Shown one piece after another: positions 23,197-32,656 of a stretch of 35,629 nucleotides of DNA. The position numbers and the translations under genes are program-made. Under the pieces are notes generated by a model. It saw only the letters and a list, made by a program, of their open reading frames with translations, was not told the origin of the DNA and did no database searches. How positions within the stretch are numbered: the stretch's first letter is position 1; the number at the start of each line of letters is the position of its first letter. The stretch is from Algoriphagus sp. (GTDB taxonomy: Bacteria; Bacteroidota; Bacteroidia; Cytophagales; Cyclobacteriaceae): positions 1 to 35,629 of the forward strand of contig JAMNXQ010000021.1 in the NCBI GenBank assembly GCA_023653075.1, given 5' to 3'.

Positions 23197-24498
23197 ATGA
23201 TTCGATCCCTTCTTCTCTTTTCTTTCGCACTCCTGTTTTTTAGTTGCAGCACCCAATCCGACGAACAGACTTATGACAGTTCCGGGTTGCGTCGTGCCAC
23301 GCCTGAAGAAGTGGAAGCCTTGGTCGAAGCCTTTATTCTTGCGGAAGACTCCAGCACCATTCGGATTCCTGAGGGCTTTTACGAACTCAAAACCCAACTT
23401 ATTTTAGACAATAAAACCGCCATTCGTATTCAAGGAGATGGGATGGACAAAACAGTGCTTTCCTTTCGAGAGTTGAAATCTGGTGGTGAAGGGGTGAAAA
23501 TCGTGGGCAAGGACATTACGATTGAAGAACTGAGCATTGAGGATGCTCCAGGGGATGGTATCAAAGCCCAACATACGGATGGAATCACCTTTCGAAAGAT
23601 TAATGTGACTTGGACACACGGCGACAAGTCCAAAAATGGAACCTACGCCATCTATCCCGTGCAATGTAAAAATGTGGTCATCGACAGCTGCATTGCCTCC
23701 CATTCCAAAGATGCGGGCATCTATGTAGGTCAATCCGAAGACATTGTGGTCAAAAACTCCCTAGCCTTTGGCAATGTGGCAGGAATTGAAATCGAAAACT
23801 GTGACCGCGCCGAAGTCTATGGAAACACGGCTCGAGACAATGCCGGAGGCATCTTGGTATTCAACCTTCCAGGTCTACCCAAAGGAGATGGCCGGCAAAC
23901 CCGCATTTACGACAACGACATTGTAGACAACAACCACGAGAATTTTGCTATTCCTCTCGGGGATGATCCCAACGGCAATACAGTTACTATGATCCCTCCT
24001 GGATCGGGCATTGTCTTGCTGGCAGCCAAAGAGGTAGAGATTTTCAACAACCGTATCCTTCGCAACAAGACCTACGGGGTAGCGATTGCCAGCTACCAAG
24101 TGACCGGATTTCCAGCGGAAGCACCCAACTGGTCTCCCTATACTTCAGATATCTTTGTCCACGACAATAGCTACGACAGGGGATCCTTACTAAGCCTTCC
24201 TGACCTGAGTCGAGAACTAGGTCAACTAGTCAGCCTGTACAATGCACATGGGTGGCTTAAAACCCAGGACATCATCTACGACGGTATCTGGGATGAGTCC
24301 GTAAGCGCTTCCATTGATAGCAATCCCATGCGGATCTGCATCCAGGAGCCCACTATGGAGTCGCTCCGCTTTACCCGCTTCTACCTGATGGAAGGTGAGG
24401 ACAACATCGACTCCTTTAGCGATTACAGTCCCTTCCAGCAGTGCAAAGGCCCTTCAGGGGACAAACTTTCACTAGCCACTCCTAAAAAATACAACTGA
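23197..24498 (+). CDS. Parallel beta-helix repeat lipoprotein
   Basis: A 433-aa right-handed parallel beta-helix protein. The signal peptide MIRSLLLFSFALLFFSCS ends in a lipobox (FFSC, C17). Residues about 30-110 form a capping region (ILDNKTAIRIQGDGMDKTVL), then repeated short strands with N, D and G turns (VVIDSCIASHSKDAGIYVG, IVVKNSLAFGNVAGIEIEN, AEVYGNTARDNAGGILVF) run to about 300. It matches the family named parallel beta-helix domain-containing protein that occurs as a two-gene pair with SO2930-family diheme cytochromes. That partner is the next gene, 2 bases away. Beta-helices of this kind often bind or cleave polysaccharides; no lyase motif is recognised. Likely located in the periplasm or on the outer membrane. 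Confidence 0.85.
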   Translation: MIRSLLLFSFALLFFSCSTQSDEQTYDSSGLRRATPEEVEALVEAFILAEDSSTIRIPEGFYELKTQLILDNKTAIRIQGDGMDKTVLSFRELKSGGEGVKIVGKDITIEELSIEDAPGDGIKAQHTDGITFRKINVTWTHGDKSKNGTYAIYPVQCKNVVIDSCIASHSKDAGIYVGQSEDIVVKNSLAFGNVAGIEIENCDRAEVYGNTARDNAGGILVFNLPGLPKGDGRQTRIYDNDIVDNNHENFAIPLGDDPNGNTVTMIPPGSGIVLLAAKEVEIFNNRILRNKTYGVAIASYQVTGFPAEAPNWSPYTSDIFVHDNSYDRGSLLSLPDLSRELGQLVSLYNAHGWLKTQDIIYDGIWDESVSASIDSNPMRICIQEPTMESLRFTRFYLMEGEDNIDSFSDYSPFQQCKGPSGDKLSLATPKKYN

Positions 24499-24500
24499 GG

Positions 24501-25613
24501 ATGAGCCTGGCGTTTGAACGTTTTGTAAAAAAGGGTTTTTCCTTCTTTCTGCTGCTAGGGCTGATGGCTTCCTGTGCGCCACAAGCGAGCGAGGAGGTAA
24601 GTTCAGAATCAGTAGAAGAGGTCCTAGCACCTGAAGAAGCGGATGGTGAATTTCCGTACCGTAGACTCTCCACTTATGGTTTTTTTGCCGGGGAAATGGC
24701 AAATCTAAGTCCTAACTCTAGCATTCTCCCCTACCAACCTGCGTCCTCCTTATTTACAGATTATGCATTAAAAAGTCGATTTGTCTCCCTTCCTGAAGGT
24801 ACGCAAGCCAGTCTCGAGGGCGAAGAATTGAATTTGCCCCAAGGAACGATCTTGATCAAGAATTTCTACTACCCTGCAGATTTTAGAAAGCCGGAGGGAG
24901 AGCGAAGAATCATCGAAACTCGTTTGATGATTCACGAGGAAGGCGGCTGGGAGGCCTATCCTTACCTTTGGAATGAATCGCTAACGGACGCGGTTCTGAA
25001 AGTAGTGGGCGCAGAAAAAGAGGTTCGCTTCATCAACCAAGCGGGTGAAGAGCAGGTGATCAATTATTTGGTCCCCAACAAAAATCAATGCAAAAGTTGC
25101 CACAACAAAAATGAAACCCTAGCTCCACTAGGCGTACAAACCAGGTACCTCAACCATGATTATGCCTACGAAAGCGGAACTGAAAACCAGTTAGCACATT
25201 GGACCGCACAAGGCAAGCTAGTCGGCTTTAATGGCCAAGCTGCACATCCGACTCTGGTCAACTACGAGGACCAAAGTCAAACCTTAGACGATCGGGCGAT
25301 GGCCTACTTAGACATCAACTGCTCCCATTGCCATCGCGCAGAAGGTCCTGCAAGCACATCCGGACTATTTCTTACCTATGGACAAAAAGATCCTTTGAAG
25401 TTGGGGGTCTATAAAACTCCCGTAGCTGCGGGAAAAGGTTCCGGCTCACATACCTACGACATTGTCCCTGGGGATGGAGATGCTTCCATTCTCCTGCACC
25501 GAATGAATTCTACCGAAGTAGGAGTCGCCATGCCCGAGTTGGGACGAACCAGTATTCATGCGGAGGGTGTGGCCCTCATCCGAGCGTGGATCAATCAGAT
25601 GGAGAAAAAATAA
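24501..25613 (+). CDS. SO2930-family diheme c-type cytochrome lipoprotein
   Basis: A 370-aa lipoprotein (hydrophobic residues 14-21, lipobox LMASC, C25). Two heme c motifs are visible: CKSCH at 197-201 and CSHCH at 274-278. The N-terminal domain (about 50-180) has the family's LFTDYALKSRFVSLPEG and IKNFYYPADFRKPEG segments. It is encoded 2 bases after the beta-helix lipoprotein, the known pairing of this family, and the function of the pair is unknown. Heme attachment would happen in the periplasm, needing Ccm or similar machinery elsewhere. A redox enzyme acting on a sugar or polymer held by the beta-helix partner is a hypothesis. Confidence 0.88.
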   Translation: MSLAFERFVKKGFSFFLLLGLMASCAPQASEEVSSESVEEVLAPEEADGEFPYRRLSTYGFFAGEMANLSPNSSILPYQPASSLFTDYALKSRFVSLPEGTQASLEGEELNLPQGTILIKNFYYPADFRKPEGERRIIETRLMIHEEGGWEAYPYLWNESLTDAVLKVVGAEKEVRFINQAGEEQVINYLVPNKNQCKSCHNKNETLAPLGVQTRYLNHDYAYESGTENQLAHWTAQGKLVGFNGQAAHPTLVNYEDQSQTLDDRAMAYLDINCSHCHRAEGPASTSGLFLTYGQKDPLKLGVYKTPVAAGKGSGSHTYDIVPGDGDASILLHRMNSTEVGVAMPELGRTSIHAEGVALIRAWINQMEKK

Positions 25614-25645
25614 AAAAGGGCAAGTTTTCACCTGCCCTTTTTAGT
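25612..25645. terminator. Bidirectional terminator between diheme cytochrome and sdhB
   Basis: AAAAAGGGCA (25613-25622), loop of 10 bases, TGCCCTTTTT (25633-25642): 10-base perfect stem. A-rich left and T-rich right sides allow use from both directions (converging diheme gene and sdh operon). Confidence 0.85.
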
Positions 25646-25659
25646 TGTCATAAATAAGA

Positions 25660-26409
25660 TTACATGTTATCGCTGCTCACTACCGCTGAGAAGTATTCAC
25701 GATTCATGCGTGCGATATTGGTGATGGAAATGCCTTTAGGACATTCTGCCTCACATGCTCCAGTATTGGTGCAAGCACCGAAACCTTCTGCATCCATCTG
25801 AGCAACCATCTTTTCTGCTCTTGTCTTGCGCTCTACCTGTCCTTGTGGCAATAGGGCCAACTGGGAAACTTTGGCAGAGGTAAATAGCATGGCCGAAGCA
25901 TTTTTACAAGCCGCCACACAAGCACCACAACCGATACACTGGGCTGCATCCATGGCAAGATCAGCCACGGTTTTTGGGATTGGAATCTCGTTGGCATCAG
26001 GAACACCACCGGTATTGACAGACACATAGCCTCCAGCCTGAATGATGCGATCAAAGGCAGAGCGATTGACTACCAAGTCCTTTACTACAGGGAAGGCTTT
26101 TGCTCTCCAAGGCTCGATCGTGATGGTCTCTCCGTCTGAGAAGGAACGCATGTGCAACTGACAAGTAGTAGTCTGTTGCGGACCATGTGGTTTGCCATTG
26201 ATATACAAGGAGCACATTCCGCAGATTCCCTCGCGGCAGTCGTGATCAAAATGGACCGGATCTTCTCCTTTTTCGGTCAGTTGGTCATTCAAGACGTCCA
26301 ACATTTCCAAGAAAGACATGTCCTTAGACACATGGTCTGCTACGTAGGTAGCAAATCCCCCTTTGTCCGTCGCATTTTTCTGTCTCCAGATTTTTAAAGT
26401 CAATTTCAT
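25660..26409 (-). CDS. sdhB: Succinate dehydrogenase/fumarate reductase iron-sulfur subunit
   Basis: A 249-aa subunit carrying three iron-sulfur clusters. 2Fe-2S ligands: C58, C63, C66 and C83. 4Fe-4S ligands: C158, C161, C164 (CIGCGAC) with C168 and a following 3Fe-4S set including C213, C219 and C223 (CECP-like AECPKG). It passes electrons from the flavoprotein to quinone through the cytochrome b. It is the last gene of the sdhCAB operon, 101 bases after sdhA, with a hairpin in the gap. The acidic and b558-type organisation matches Bacteroidota quinol:fumarate reductase/succinate dehydrogenase, so direction in vivo is not fixed by sequence. Confidence 0.96.
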   Translation of the reverse strand: MKLTLKIWRQKNATDKGGFATYVADHVSKDMSFLEMLDVLNDQLTEKGEDPVHFDHDCREGICGMCSLYINGKPHGPQQTTTCQLHMRSFSDGETITIEPWRAKAFPVVKDLVVNRSAFDRIIQAGGYVSVNTGGVPDANEIPIPKTVADLAMDAAQCIGCGACVAACKNASAMLFTSAKVSQLALLPQGQVERKTRAEKMVAQMDAEGFGACTNTGACEAECPKGISITNIARMNREYFSAVVSSDNM

Positions 26410-26443
26410 CTTTCTACGCTAGTTTTATTTTGGGTCAAGGACT

Positions 26444-26478
26444 TTGGCTTTTCTAGTTTCTACGAAAGAAAAAGCCAA
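26444..26478 (-). promoter_or_regulatory. Stem-loop in the sdhA-sdhB gap
   Basis: Arms TTGGCTTTT (26444-26452) and AAAAGCCAA (26470-26478) pair perfectly, with an inner TTTC/GAAA pair in the 17-base loop. No T-run follows in the direction of transcription. It may mark mRNA processing or tune sdhB expression relative to sdhA. Confidence 0.45.
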
Positions 26479-26510
26479 TGGCACCTCGACTTGAAGTGAT
26501 TGTCTACAAC

Positions 26511-28445
26511 TTATTTATAAGAACGCTGGGTGAGTTTCACATTTTCAAAGACCAATTCTTCTTTGACCAACTCTTCTTCTTTTCCTTCACCGAGGTATTT
26601 CCAAGCAGCCACGTAAGCGAAATTCTCATCGTCACGCAAGGCTTCCCCATCCGGTGTTTGGTATTCTTCACGGAAGTGACCTCCACAGGATTCGTTTCTG
26701 TTCAAGGCATCATCTACCATCAATTCTCCAAGCTCTAAGAAGTCCGCCACACGGTTTGCTTTCTCGAGGGTCTGGTTGAGTTCCTCATTGGTACCCAATA
26801 CCTTCACATTTGTCCAAAACTCCTTTTTCAAGGCTTGAATGTCTGCTTTGGCTTCCTTCAATCCAACCTCTGTTCTGGCCATTCCGCACTTATCCCACAT
26901 GATCTTGCCCAATCTTTTGTGGAAGTAATCCACTGGCTTGTTGCCATTGATTTTCAAAAGACGCTCAATTCCCTGCTTCACTTCTTCTTTTGCACGAGCA
27001 AATTCAGGATGATTTTCATCGACTTTGGTTGGGGCTAGCTGCGCCAAATAATCACCCACAGTGTAAGGAATTACAAAGTACCCATCTGCAAGACCCTGCA
27101 TCAAAGCTGAGGCACCGAGACGGTTGGCTCCATGCTCGGAGAAGTTGGCTTCACCCAAGGCATACAAGCCTGGTACGGTAGTCATCAAATTGTAATCCAC
27201 CCAAAGTCCACCCATGGTGTAGTGCACCGCTGGATAGATCATCATCGGCATTTCGTAAGGATCCTCTCCAGTGATCTGCTTGTACATATCGAAGAGGTTG
27301 CCATACTTCTGTTCAATGATCTTGCGCGTATCGCGCTTGATTGCATCGCGGAAGTCTAGGAATACTGCCTCTCCTGTTTCGTTTACACCACGACCTTCAT
27401 CGCACACGTATTTGGCATTACGAGAAGCCACGTCACGAGGCACTAGGTTACCGAAAGAAGGATACTTGCGCTCCAAGAAATAGTCGCGGTCTTCTTCTTT
27501 GATATCGTTCGCTTTGATTTGTCCTTTTCTAAGTTTTTCCGCTGTCTCTTGCGTAGCAGGTACCCATACACGTCCATCGTTACGAAGGGATTCAGACATC
27601 AAGGTCAACTTGGATTGATGGTCTCCCGATACTGGAATACAGGTTGGGTGAATCTGTGTAAAGCAAGGGTTGGCAAAAAACGCCCCACGCTTGTGCGCTC
27701 TCCATGCCGCAGTCACGTTGGATCCCATGGCATTGGTCGAAAGGAAAAATACGTTGCCATAACCACCAGTACACAAGAGCACAGCGTGTGCTGCATGCGT
27801 TTCCACTGCTCCAGTGATGAGGTTGCGGGTCACAATTCCTTTGGCTTGGCCATCGATGACCACCACGTCCATCATCTCTGTACGTGGAAATAATTTTACT
27901 TTTCCATTGGCTACCTGACGGCTCAAAGCGGAATAGGCACCCAATAAGAGTTGCTGTCCTGTTTGACCACGGGCGTAGAAGGTACGAGACACTTGAGCAC
28001 CACCAAAGGAACGGTTGGCCAAAAGTCCTCCATATTCTCGAGCGAAAGGAACCCCTTGCGCCACGCATTGATCAATGATTTTTACAGACACCTCTGCCAA
28101 GCGGTACACGTTGCCCTCGCGCGCACGGTAATCTCCACCCTTGATGGTATCGTAGAAAAGTCTGTAAATGGAGTCCCCGTCGTTTTGATAGTTCTTGGCT
28201 GCGTTGATCCCTCCTTGAGCTGCGATAGAGTGCGCTCTTCTTGGGCTATCCTGGAAGCAAAATGCCTTCACATTGTAACCCAATTCTGCTAGGGAAGCTG
28301 CGGCAGATGCACCTGCCAAACCAGTACCTACGACGATCACATCGTACTTACGCTTGTTGGCTGGGTTGACGAGCTTGCTTGAAAACTTATGCTTAGTCCA
28401 TTTTTCTGCCAAAGGACCAGCAGGTATTTTGGAATCTAGTATCAT
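26511..28445 (-). CDS. sdhA: Succinate dehydrogenase/fumarate reductase flavoprotein subunit
   Basis: A 644-aa catalytic subunit. The FAD dinucleotide motif [12 protein letters not shown] is at 38-49, and HSIAAQGG at 72-79 holds the histidine for covalent FAD. Active-site segments HPTCIP (near 275) and RDVASRN (near 335) are present, followed by [12 protein letters not shown] and [10 protein letters not shown]. The protein oxidises succinate to fumarate (or the reverse) with SdhB and SdhC. Length is slightly above the E. coli form and typical of the non-proteobacterial branch. Spacing to sdhC is 13 bases, so they are co-transcribed. Confidence 0.97.
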   Translation of the reverse strand: MILDSKIPAGPLAEKWTKHKFSSKLVNPANKRKYDVIVVGTGLAGASAAASLAELGYNVKAFCFQDSPRRAHSIAAQGGINAAKNYQNDGDSIYRLFYDTIKGGDYRAREGNVYRLAEVSVKIIDQCVAQGVPFAREYGGLLANRSFGGAQVSRTFYARGQTGQQLLLGAYSALSRQVANGKVKLFPRTEMMDVVVIDGQAKGIVTRNLITGAVETHAAHAVLLCTGGYGNVFFLSTNAMGSNVTAAWRAHKRGAFFANPCFTQIHPTCIPVSGDHQSKLTLMSESLRNDGRVWVPATQETAEKLRKGQIKANDIKEEDRDYFLERKYPSFGNLVPRDVASRNAKYVCDEGRGVNETGEAVFLDFRDAIKRDTRKIIEQKYGNLFDMYKQITGEDPYEMPMMIYPAVHYTMGGLWVDYNLMTTVPGLYALGEANFSEHGANRLGASALMQGLADGYFVIPYTVGDYLAQLAPTKVDENHPEFARAKEEVKQGIERLLKINGNKPVDYFHKRLGKIMWDKCGMARTEVGLKEAKADIQALKKEFWTNVKVLGTNEELNQTLEKANRVADFLELGELMVDDALNRNESCGGHFREEYQTPDGEALRDDENFAYVAAWKYLGEGKEEELVKEELVFENVKLTQRSYK

Positions 28446-28458
28446 AGGGGACTTTTAA

Positions 28459-29139
28459 TTAGCTAGTGAAATAAATATAAAGTGGCATCGACGCAAATAA
28501 GGTAGGCACCACAATACAATATACTTGGCCGATGGCCTTGATTGCAGGAGAATATTTTTTATGGTTCAAACCCAAGGTTTGAAAAGCTGAGGCAAACCCA
28601 TGGGAAAGGTGAAAAGCCAAAAAAACCATGGCAAGTACATAACCGCCTACAAGTAATTCATTTTGGAATGCAAAGGAAACGATCTCAAAAAGATTCTTGT
28701 AGGTTTCCCCTTCGTACTCAACGGTGGGCACAGCACCCCAATGCATTTGGTACCAAAATCCTTGCAAGTGGACTACCAAGAAAATAAGAATGATCGTTCC
28801 CAAGACACCCATGTTTCGAGAAGACCAAGCAGAATTGCTGCTCCCATTGGAAGTAGAATAAGATACAGGTCTTGCAGACTTGTTGTGCTGCGTCAAGAAG
28901 ATGGAATAGACGATGTGTCCAATCACTGAAATGTAAGTCAGGTAAGACAAGAGTTTCACCGCCGGATTGGTGGTCATAAACTTGGCATACATGTTAAATG
29001 CCTGCCCTCCGTCTCCTTTAAATAGAAGCAAATTTCCAGACACGTGACCTGTCAAAAACAGGATAAGGAAGAGGCCAGTGAGGGCCATAATTAATTTTCT
29101 TCCTAGGGTGCTATTCAAGGTTTTGGTAACCCAAGTCAT
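28459..29139 (-). CDS. sdhC: Succinate dehydrogenase cytochrome b subunit (b558 type)
   Basis: A 226-aa single membrane anchor with five transmembrane segments (about 15-35, 55-80, 105-130, 150-175, 195-220). It has heme-ligand histidines in GHVSGNL, GHIVYS, VHLQGFWYQ and HLSHGF, as in the B. subtilis/Wolinella-type diheme cytochrome b558 family. No separate SdhD is present, consistent with the one-subunit anchor. It is the first gene of the operon with a good promoter upstream. Confidence 0.94.
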   Translation of the reverse strand: MTWVTKTLNSTLGRKLIMALTGLFLILFLTGHVSGNLLLFKGDGGQAFNMYAKFMTTNPAVKLLSYLTYISVIGHIVYSIFLTQHNKSARPVSYSTSNGSSNSAWSSRNMGVLGTIILIFLVVHLQGFWYQMHWGAVPTVEYEGETYKNLFEIVSFAFQNELLVGGYVLAMVFLAFHLSHGFASAFQTLGLNHKKYSPAIKAIGQVYCIVVPTLFASMPLYIYFTS

Positions 29140-29188
29140 AAATGATAACGATTAGTTTAAAACGAAGTGGTTTTGCTATTCAGGTGGC

Positions 29189-29219
29189 CAAATTTACATC
29201 TGAGAAGACTAGTATCCAA
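29189..29219 (-). promoter_or_regulatory. sdhCAB promoter
   Basis: On the minus strand TTG (29217-29219), a 20-base spacer, then TAAATTTG (29189-29196), matching the Bacteroidota -33/-7 consensus; 49 bases before the sdhC ATG. Confidence 0.7.
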
Positions 29220-29459
29220 TGTATGCAAGACCCACTTTATTATTTTAAATGATTCTAAATAAGACGAGCAAACCTAGTTGTAAAACTTAATTTTTCTTCC
29301 GATCCAACAGTCTGTTCAATTTTATTGTTTTAATTTTTGACGGTTTTTCTCCTTACTTCCATTTACTTCGTATACATAGATTAATTTGAGGGAATTCGCC
29401 AAGTCAACAGCATACCTCAACTTGCGTTTTTAACGAATAGATTAGTCACCTTGACCGAT
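29220..29459. other. AT-rich gap between sdh promoter and the CHU_C gene
   Basis: With the sdhC leader this makes about 320 bases without a gene. The sequence is AT-rich; TTAATTTG near 29381 is one mismatch from the -7 consensus. No small gene or RNA is recognised. Confidence 0.5.
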
Positions 29460-32240
29460 ATGAAGCTTAGAATTTATTTTATCCTTTTTTGCATCTCGTT
29501 TTTTTCAGCCTTTACCGACGCATGGGCTACCCACATTCGTGCAGGGGAAATTATTGCAGAACGGATTTCGGTGCAGACGCTCACCTACCGGATCACCGTA
29601 GTAGGCTACACGGATACCCGCTCTTCCGTGGTGTTTGGTCCTGGACGAATCAATTTTGGAGATGGTCGGGAAGAGCAGCTCAATACAAAAAGTGATTTTT
29701 CGCTGGTGGAAGATCTAGGGGACATGATCGAGAAAAACACCTTTGTCATCACACACACCTTTCAAGGTCCGGGTAAGTACAAGATTCGATTCCTTGAATT
29801 CAACCGAAACGACCTGACGCTCAACATGGACAATTCGGTGGATACACCCTTTTATGTAGAGACCGAAATCACGATTGATCCTTTCATCGGAGTCAACAAT
29901 TCACCTGTACTGACCATTCCTCCAGTGGACAATGGAGCGGTCAACATTCGGTACATCCATAATCCAGGGGCTTATGATCCCGATGGGGATAGCCTTTCGT
30001 ACAAACTTGAAATCCCCAAGCAGGGATTTGAGCGAGTTGTCAATAACTACCGCGATCCCTCCAATGCAGAGTTTAGCAAAAGACGTGAAGATGGATCGGT
30101 ACCGGCCTTTTTACGGGTTGACCCGCTTTTTGGAGATTTGGTATGGGATGCTCCTGGCACAGCAGGGCAGTTTAACGTGGCCATGCGCATCACGGAATGG
30201 CGCAAAATCGAAGGGAAATTTGTAGAAATCGGGTATGTGGTTCGGGACATGCAGATCATCATCGAAAACTCCAACAACAAACGCCCCAAGCTCATCCTTC
30301 CCCCTGACCTTTGTGTAGTGGCAGGTACACGAATTAAGGAAATCATCCAAGGAGAAGACCCGAATGGAGACCCAATCAAAATCGAAGTTTTTGGTGAGCC
30401 CATGGAGATCAATACTTCTCCAGCCACCTACAAACCAGAAAACGAGTTTCAGGTTCAGCCAGGAATTGTAAATTTTGATTGGCAAACGATCTGCAATCAT
30501 GTGCGAGAACGGGAGTATGAGGTACGTGTACGTATCACCGACAAACCACTCTCTGGACCTAAATTGGTGGATATTCAGACTTGGAAAATTAAGGTCATTG
30601 GCCCCCCACCTGTTTGGGATGAACTAGAGCAACTTCCGGGGAGAACAGTGAAAGTAAGTTGGGACCCCTACACCTGCGCTAATTCTGCCCAAGAAATGCA
30701 AGTATGGCGGAGAATCAATTCGGATCCATACAAGCCAGACTCCTGCGAAACAGGAATCCGAGCAGGCTATGAATTAGTTGGCACCACCAACTTGACCACG
30801 TATTCCTTCACGGACACCAATGGAGGCCTAGGATTGGCCCCAGGCAATACTTATTGCTACAGACTTGTAGCTGCATTCCCTACGCCTAGACTCGGAGAAA
30901 GCATTGTTTCGGAAGAAATTTGTATCACCATTGATGTGGATGTACCTCTTTTGACCAATGTAGACATCACTACTACAGATGATCAAAATGGAGAAATTTT
31001 TGTCAAATGGACTCCTCCCTACGATCTGGACAAAACCCAATTCCCAGGCCCTTATTCCTACGAATTGATCCGAAGTGAAGGATTCACGGGATCCCAAAAC
31101 CGAATTTCTCTTGGAAAAACGGCAGATACCTTATTCACGGATAAAAAGTTGAATACCAAAAACCTGGTGTATAATTACAAGGTGGTCCTATGGGATGGAA
31201 CCACCAAAGTAGATACCTCCTCAAAGGCTTCGTCTGTTCGGCTTGAACCTACAATTATCAACGAAGCCATCGAATTGAAGTGGTCCTTTAACGTCCCATG
31301 GAACAATTCCATCGCCCAATCCAAGCATGAGATTTACCGAAACCGCGCAGATGCTGCCACATCAGATGTGGCTAATTTTATAAAAATTGCGGAGGTGGAT
31401 GTAACACAGAAAGGATTTCTTTACCTCGATGATGGAAGCTTCAATGGGGTAAAATTGAAGAAGGATCTGGAGTATTGCTACTATGTCATAACCAAAGGTG
31501 CTTACAATGTAGCAGGCTTGGTGTACCCTCTGATAAACCGCTCCCAAATCACCTGTGCCAAGCCCGATGACAATCGCCTTCCATGTGCCCCAGTGTTGAC
31601 CTTTGAAGGCCCAGATTGTACGGAATATGTCTCGGAAGAATCTTGTGGTAATATCACCTACATGCATGAATTAAGCTGGAAACCCAATTTCAGCGGCAAC
31701 TGCGATGACGAGCTAAGCGGATACAGATTGTATTTCAATCCAGAAGGGACTCCAGACGGAACCTTTACCCGAATAGGACAATTTACCGCACAACAACTCC
31801 GTGCTACGCTTCGCAACCTACCAAACTACAAGGGCTGCTATTACCTGACTGCCGTTGATCGCTCTGGAAATGAAAGTCCAAAAAGCAATATAGTTTGCGT
31901 GGACAACTGCCCCAATTACCTCCTGCCGAACGCATTTTCTCCAAATAGCGATGGACTCAACGATACCTTCATGGCTTTTGACAATCCTTTTTCAAAATGT
32001 CCAAGATTTGTCACGCAAGTGGAGCTCTTTATTGTGAATCGCTGGGGAGCAGAAGTATTCAGCTATGCAAGCCAAAGCGCTGGAGAGAATGATCCATTTA
32101 TTCGTTGGGATGGAAAAGATAAGGGCGGAAATGAGCTGCCAGCAGGCACGTACTACTACTCAGGCACGGTATTCTTTGATGTGGTGGACCCAAGTAAAAA
32201 ACAACAAACTCTGAAAGGAACCATTCAACTCATCCGCTGA
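29460..32240 (+). CDS. Surface protein with Ig/FN3-like domains and gliding-motility-associated C-terminal domain
   Basis: A 926-aa secreted protein. The signal peptide is MKLRIYFILFCISFFSAFTDAWA; ATG 29460 is chosen over TTG 29451, which adds only MTD-. The N-terminus THIRAGEI is typical of this class. Several Ig or PKD-like domains follow (INFGDGREEQ with HTFQGPGKY; DPDGDSLSYKLEIP near 170), then fibronectin-III-like ones with Cys-containing loops (about 385-800). The last 110 residues (LPNAFSPNSDGLNDTF to the end, with NRWGAEVF, WDGKDKGGNELPAGTYYY) are the CHU_C domain, a T9SS type B sorting signal. It is likely displayed at the cell surface. It overlaps the DCC gene by one base (TGATG). 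Confidence 0.9.
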   Translation: MKLRIYFILFCISFFSAFTDAWATHIRAGEIIAERISVQTLTYRITVVGYTDTRSSVVFGPGRINFGDGREEQLNTKSDFSLVEDLGDMIEKNTFVITHTFQGPGKYKIRFLEFNRNDLTLNMDNSVDTPFYVETEITIDPFIGVNNSPVLTIPPVDNGAVNIRYIHNPGAYDPDGDSLSYKLEIPKQGFERVVNNYRDPSNAEFSKRREDGSVPAFLRVDPLFGDLVWDAPGTAGQFNVAMRITEWRKIEGKFVEIGYVVRDMQIIIENSNNKRPKLILPPDLCVVAGTRIKEIIQGEDPNGDPIKIEVFGEPMEINTSPATYKPENEFQVQPGIVNFDWQTICNHVREREYEVRVRITDKPLSGPKLVDIQTWKIKVIGPPPVWDELEQLPGRTVKVSWDPYTCANSAQEMQVWRRINSDPYKPDSCETGIRAGYELVGTTNLTTYSFTDTNGGLGLAPGNTYCYRLVAAFPTPRLGESIVSEEICITIDVDVPLLTNVDITTTDDQNGEIFVKWTPPYDLDKTQFPGPYSYELIRSEGFTGSQNRISLGKTADTLFTDKKLNTKNLVYNYKVVLWDGTTKVDTSSKASSVRLEPTIINEAIELKWSFNVPWNNSIAQSKHEIYRNRADAATSDVANFIKIAEVDVTQKGFLYLDDGSFNGVKLKKDLEYCYYVITKGAYNVAGLVYPLINRSQITCAKPDDNRLPCAPVLTFEGPDCTEYVSEESCGNITYMHELSWKPNFSGNCDDELSGYRLYFNPEGTPDGTFTRIGQFTAQQLRATLRNLPNYKGCYYLTAVDRSGNESPKSNIVCVDNCPNYLLPNAFSPNSDGLNDTFMAFDNPFSKCPRFVTQVELFIVNRWGAEVFSYASQSAGENDPFIRWDGKDKGGNELPAGTYYYSGTVFFDVVDPSKKQQTLKGTIQLIR

Positions 32241-32656
32241 TGGAATCTCCCTCCATCCTGCTTTTTGATGGACATTGTAGTCTCTGCAATGCTTCAGTAG
32301 ATTTTGTATGGAAGCGAGACGCGAAGAAAAAACTGCTTTTTGCAGCCATCCAAAGTCCTGCAGGGCAGCGGGTGCTGAAGCACCATGGCTTACCTTCAAC
32401 CTATTTGGATACGCTAGTTTTAGTTGAGAAGGGGGAAATCTACCTTGGGAGTACTGCCGCCTTACGGGTAGCGCGTAAGCTGCGGAGAGGTTGGCCGCTA
32501 CTTTATGCGTTGATCATTGTTCCAAAAGGCATTCGGGATGTAATTTACCGCTGGATCGGAAGCAATCGCTATGCCTGGTTTGGCCGAAAAGAAACTTGCA
32601 GAATGCCTAGTGCTGCTGAAAAAGCTCGATTTTTATCCCTGGACCATCCACTTTAA
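32240..32656 (+). CDS. DCC family thiol-disulfide oxidoreductase-like protein (DUF393/YuxK)
   Basis: A 138-aa protein with the family motif DGHCSLCN (10-17), giving the C-x2-C pair C13/C16, and the later G-S-x-A-A-L (about 74-79) and R-W-I-G-S-N-R-Y segments. No signal peptide, so cytoplasmic. The family is predicted to be thioredoxin-like, but its substrate is unknown. The start codon overlaps the stop of the CHU_C surface protein (TGATG), so they are translationally coupled. The stop lies 4 bases inside the convergent SbtA-type gene end. Confidence 0.9.
   Translation: MESPSILLFDGHCSLCNASVDFVWKRDAKKKLLFAAIQSPAGQRVLKHHGLPSTYLDTLVLVEKGEIYLGSTAALRVARKLRRGWPLLYALIIVPKGIRDVIYRWIGSNRYAWFGRKETCRMPSAAEKARFLSLDHPL

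Noticed and set aside
27592..28068. 158-aa open frame opposite to or inside sdhA (minus)
   Set aside because: It lies in another frame of sdhA, whose product is well supported; composition is low-quality with many Arg, Ser and Trp.
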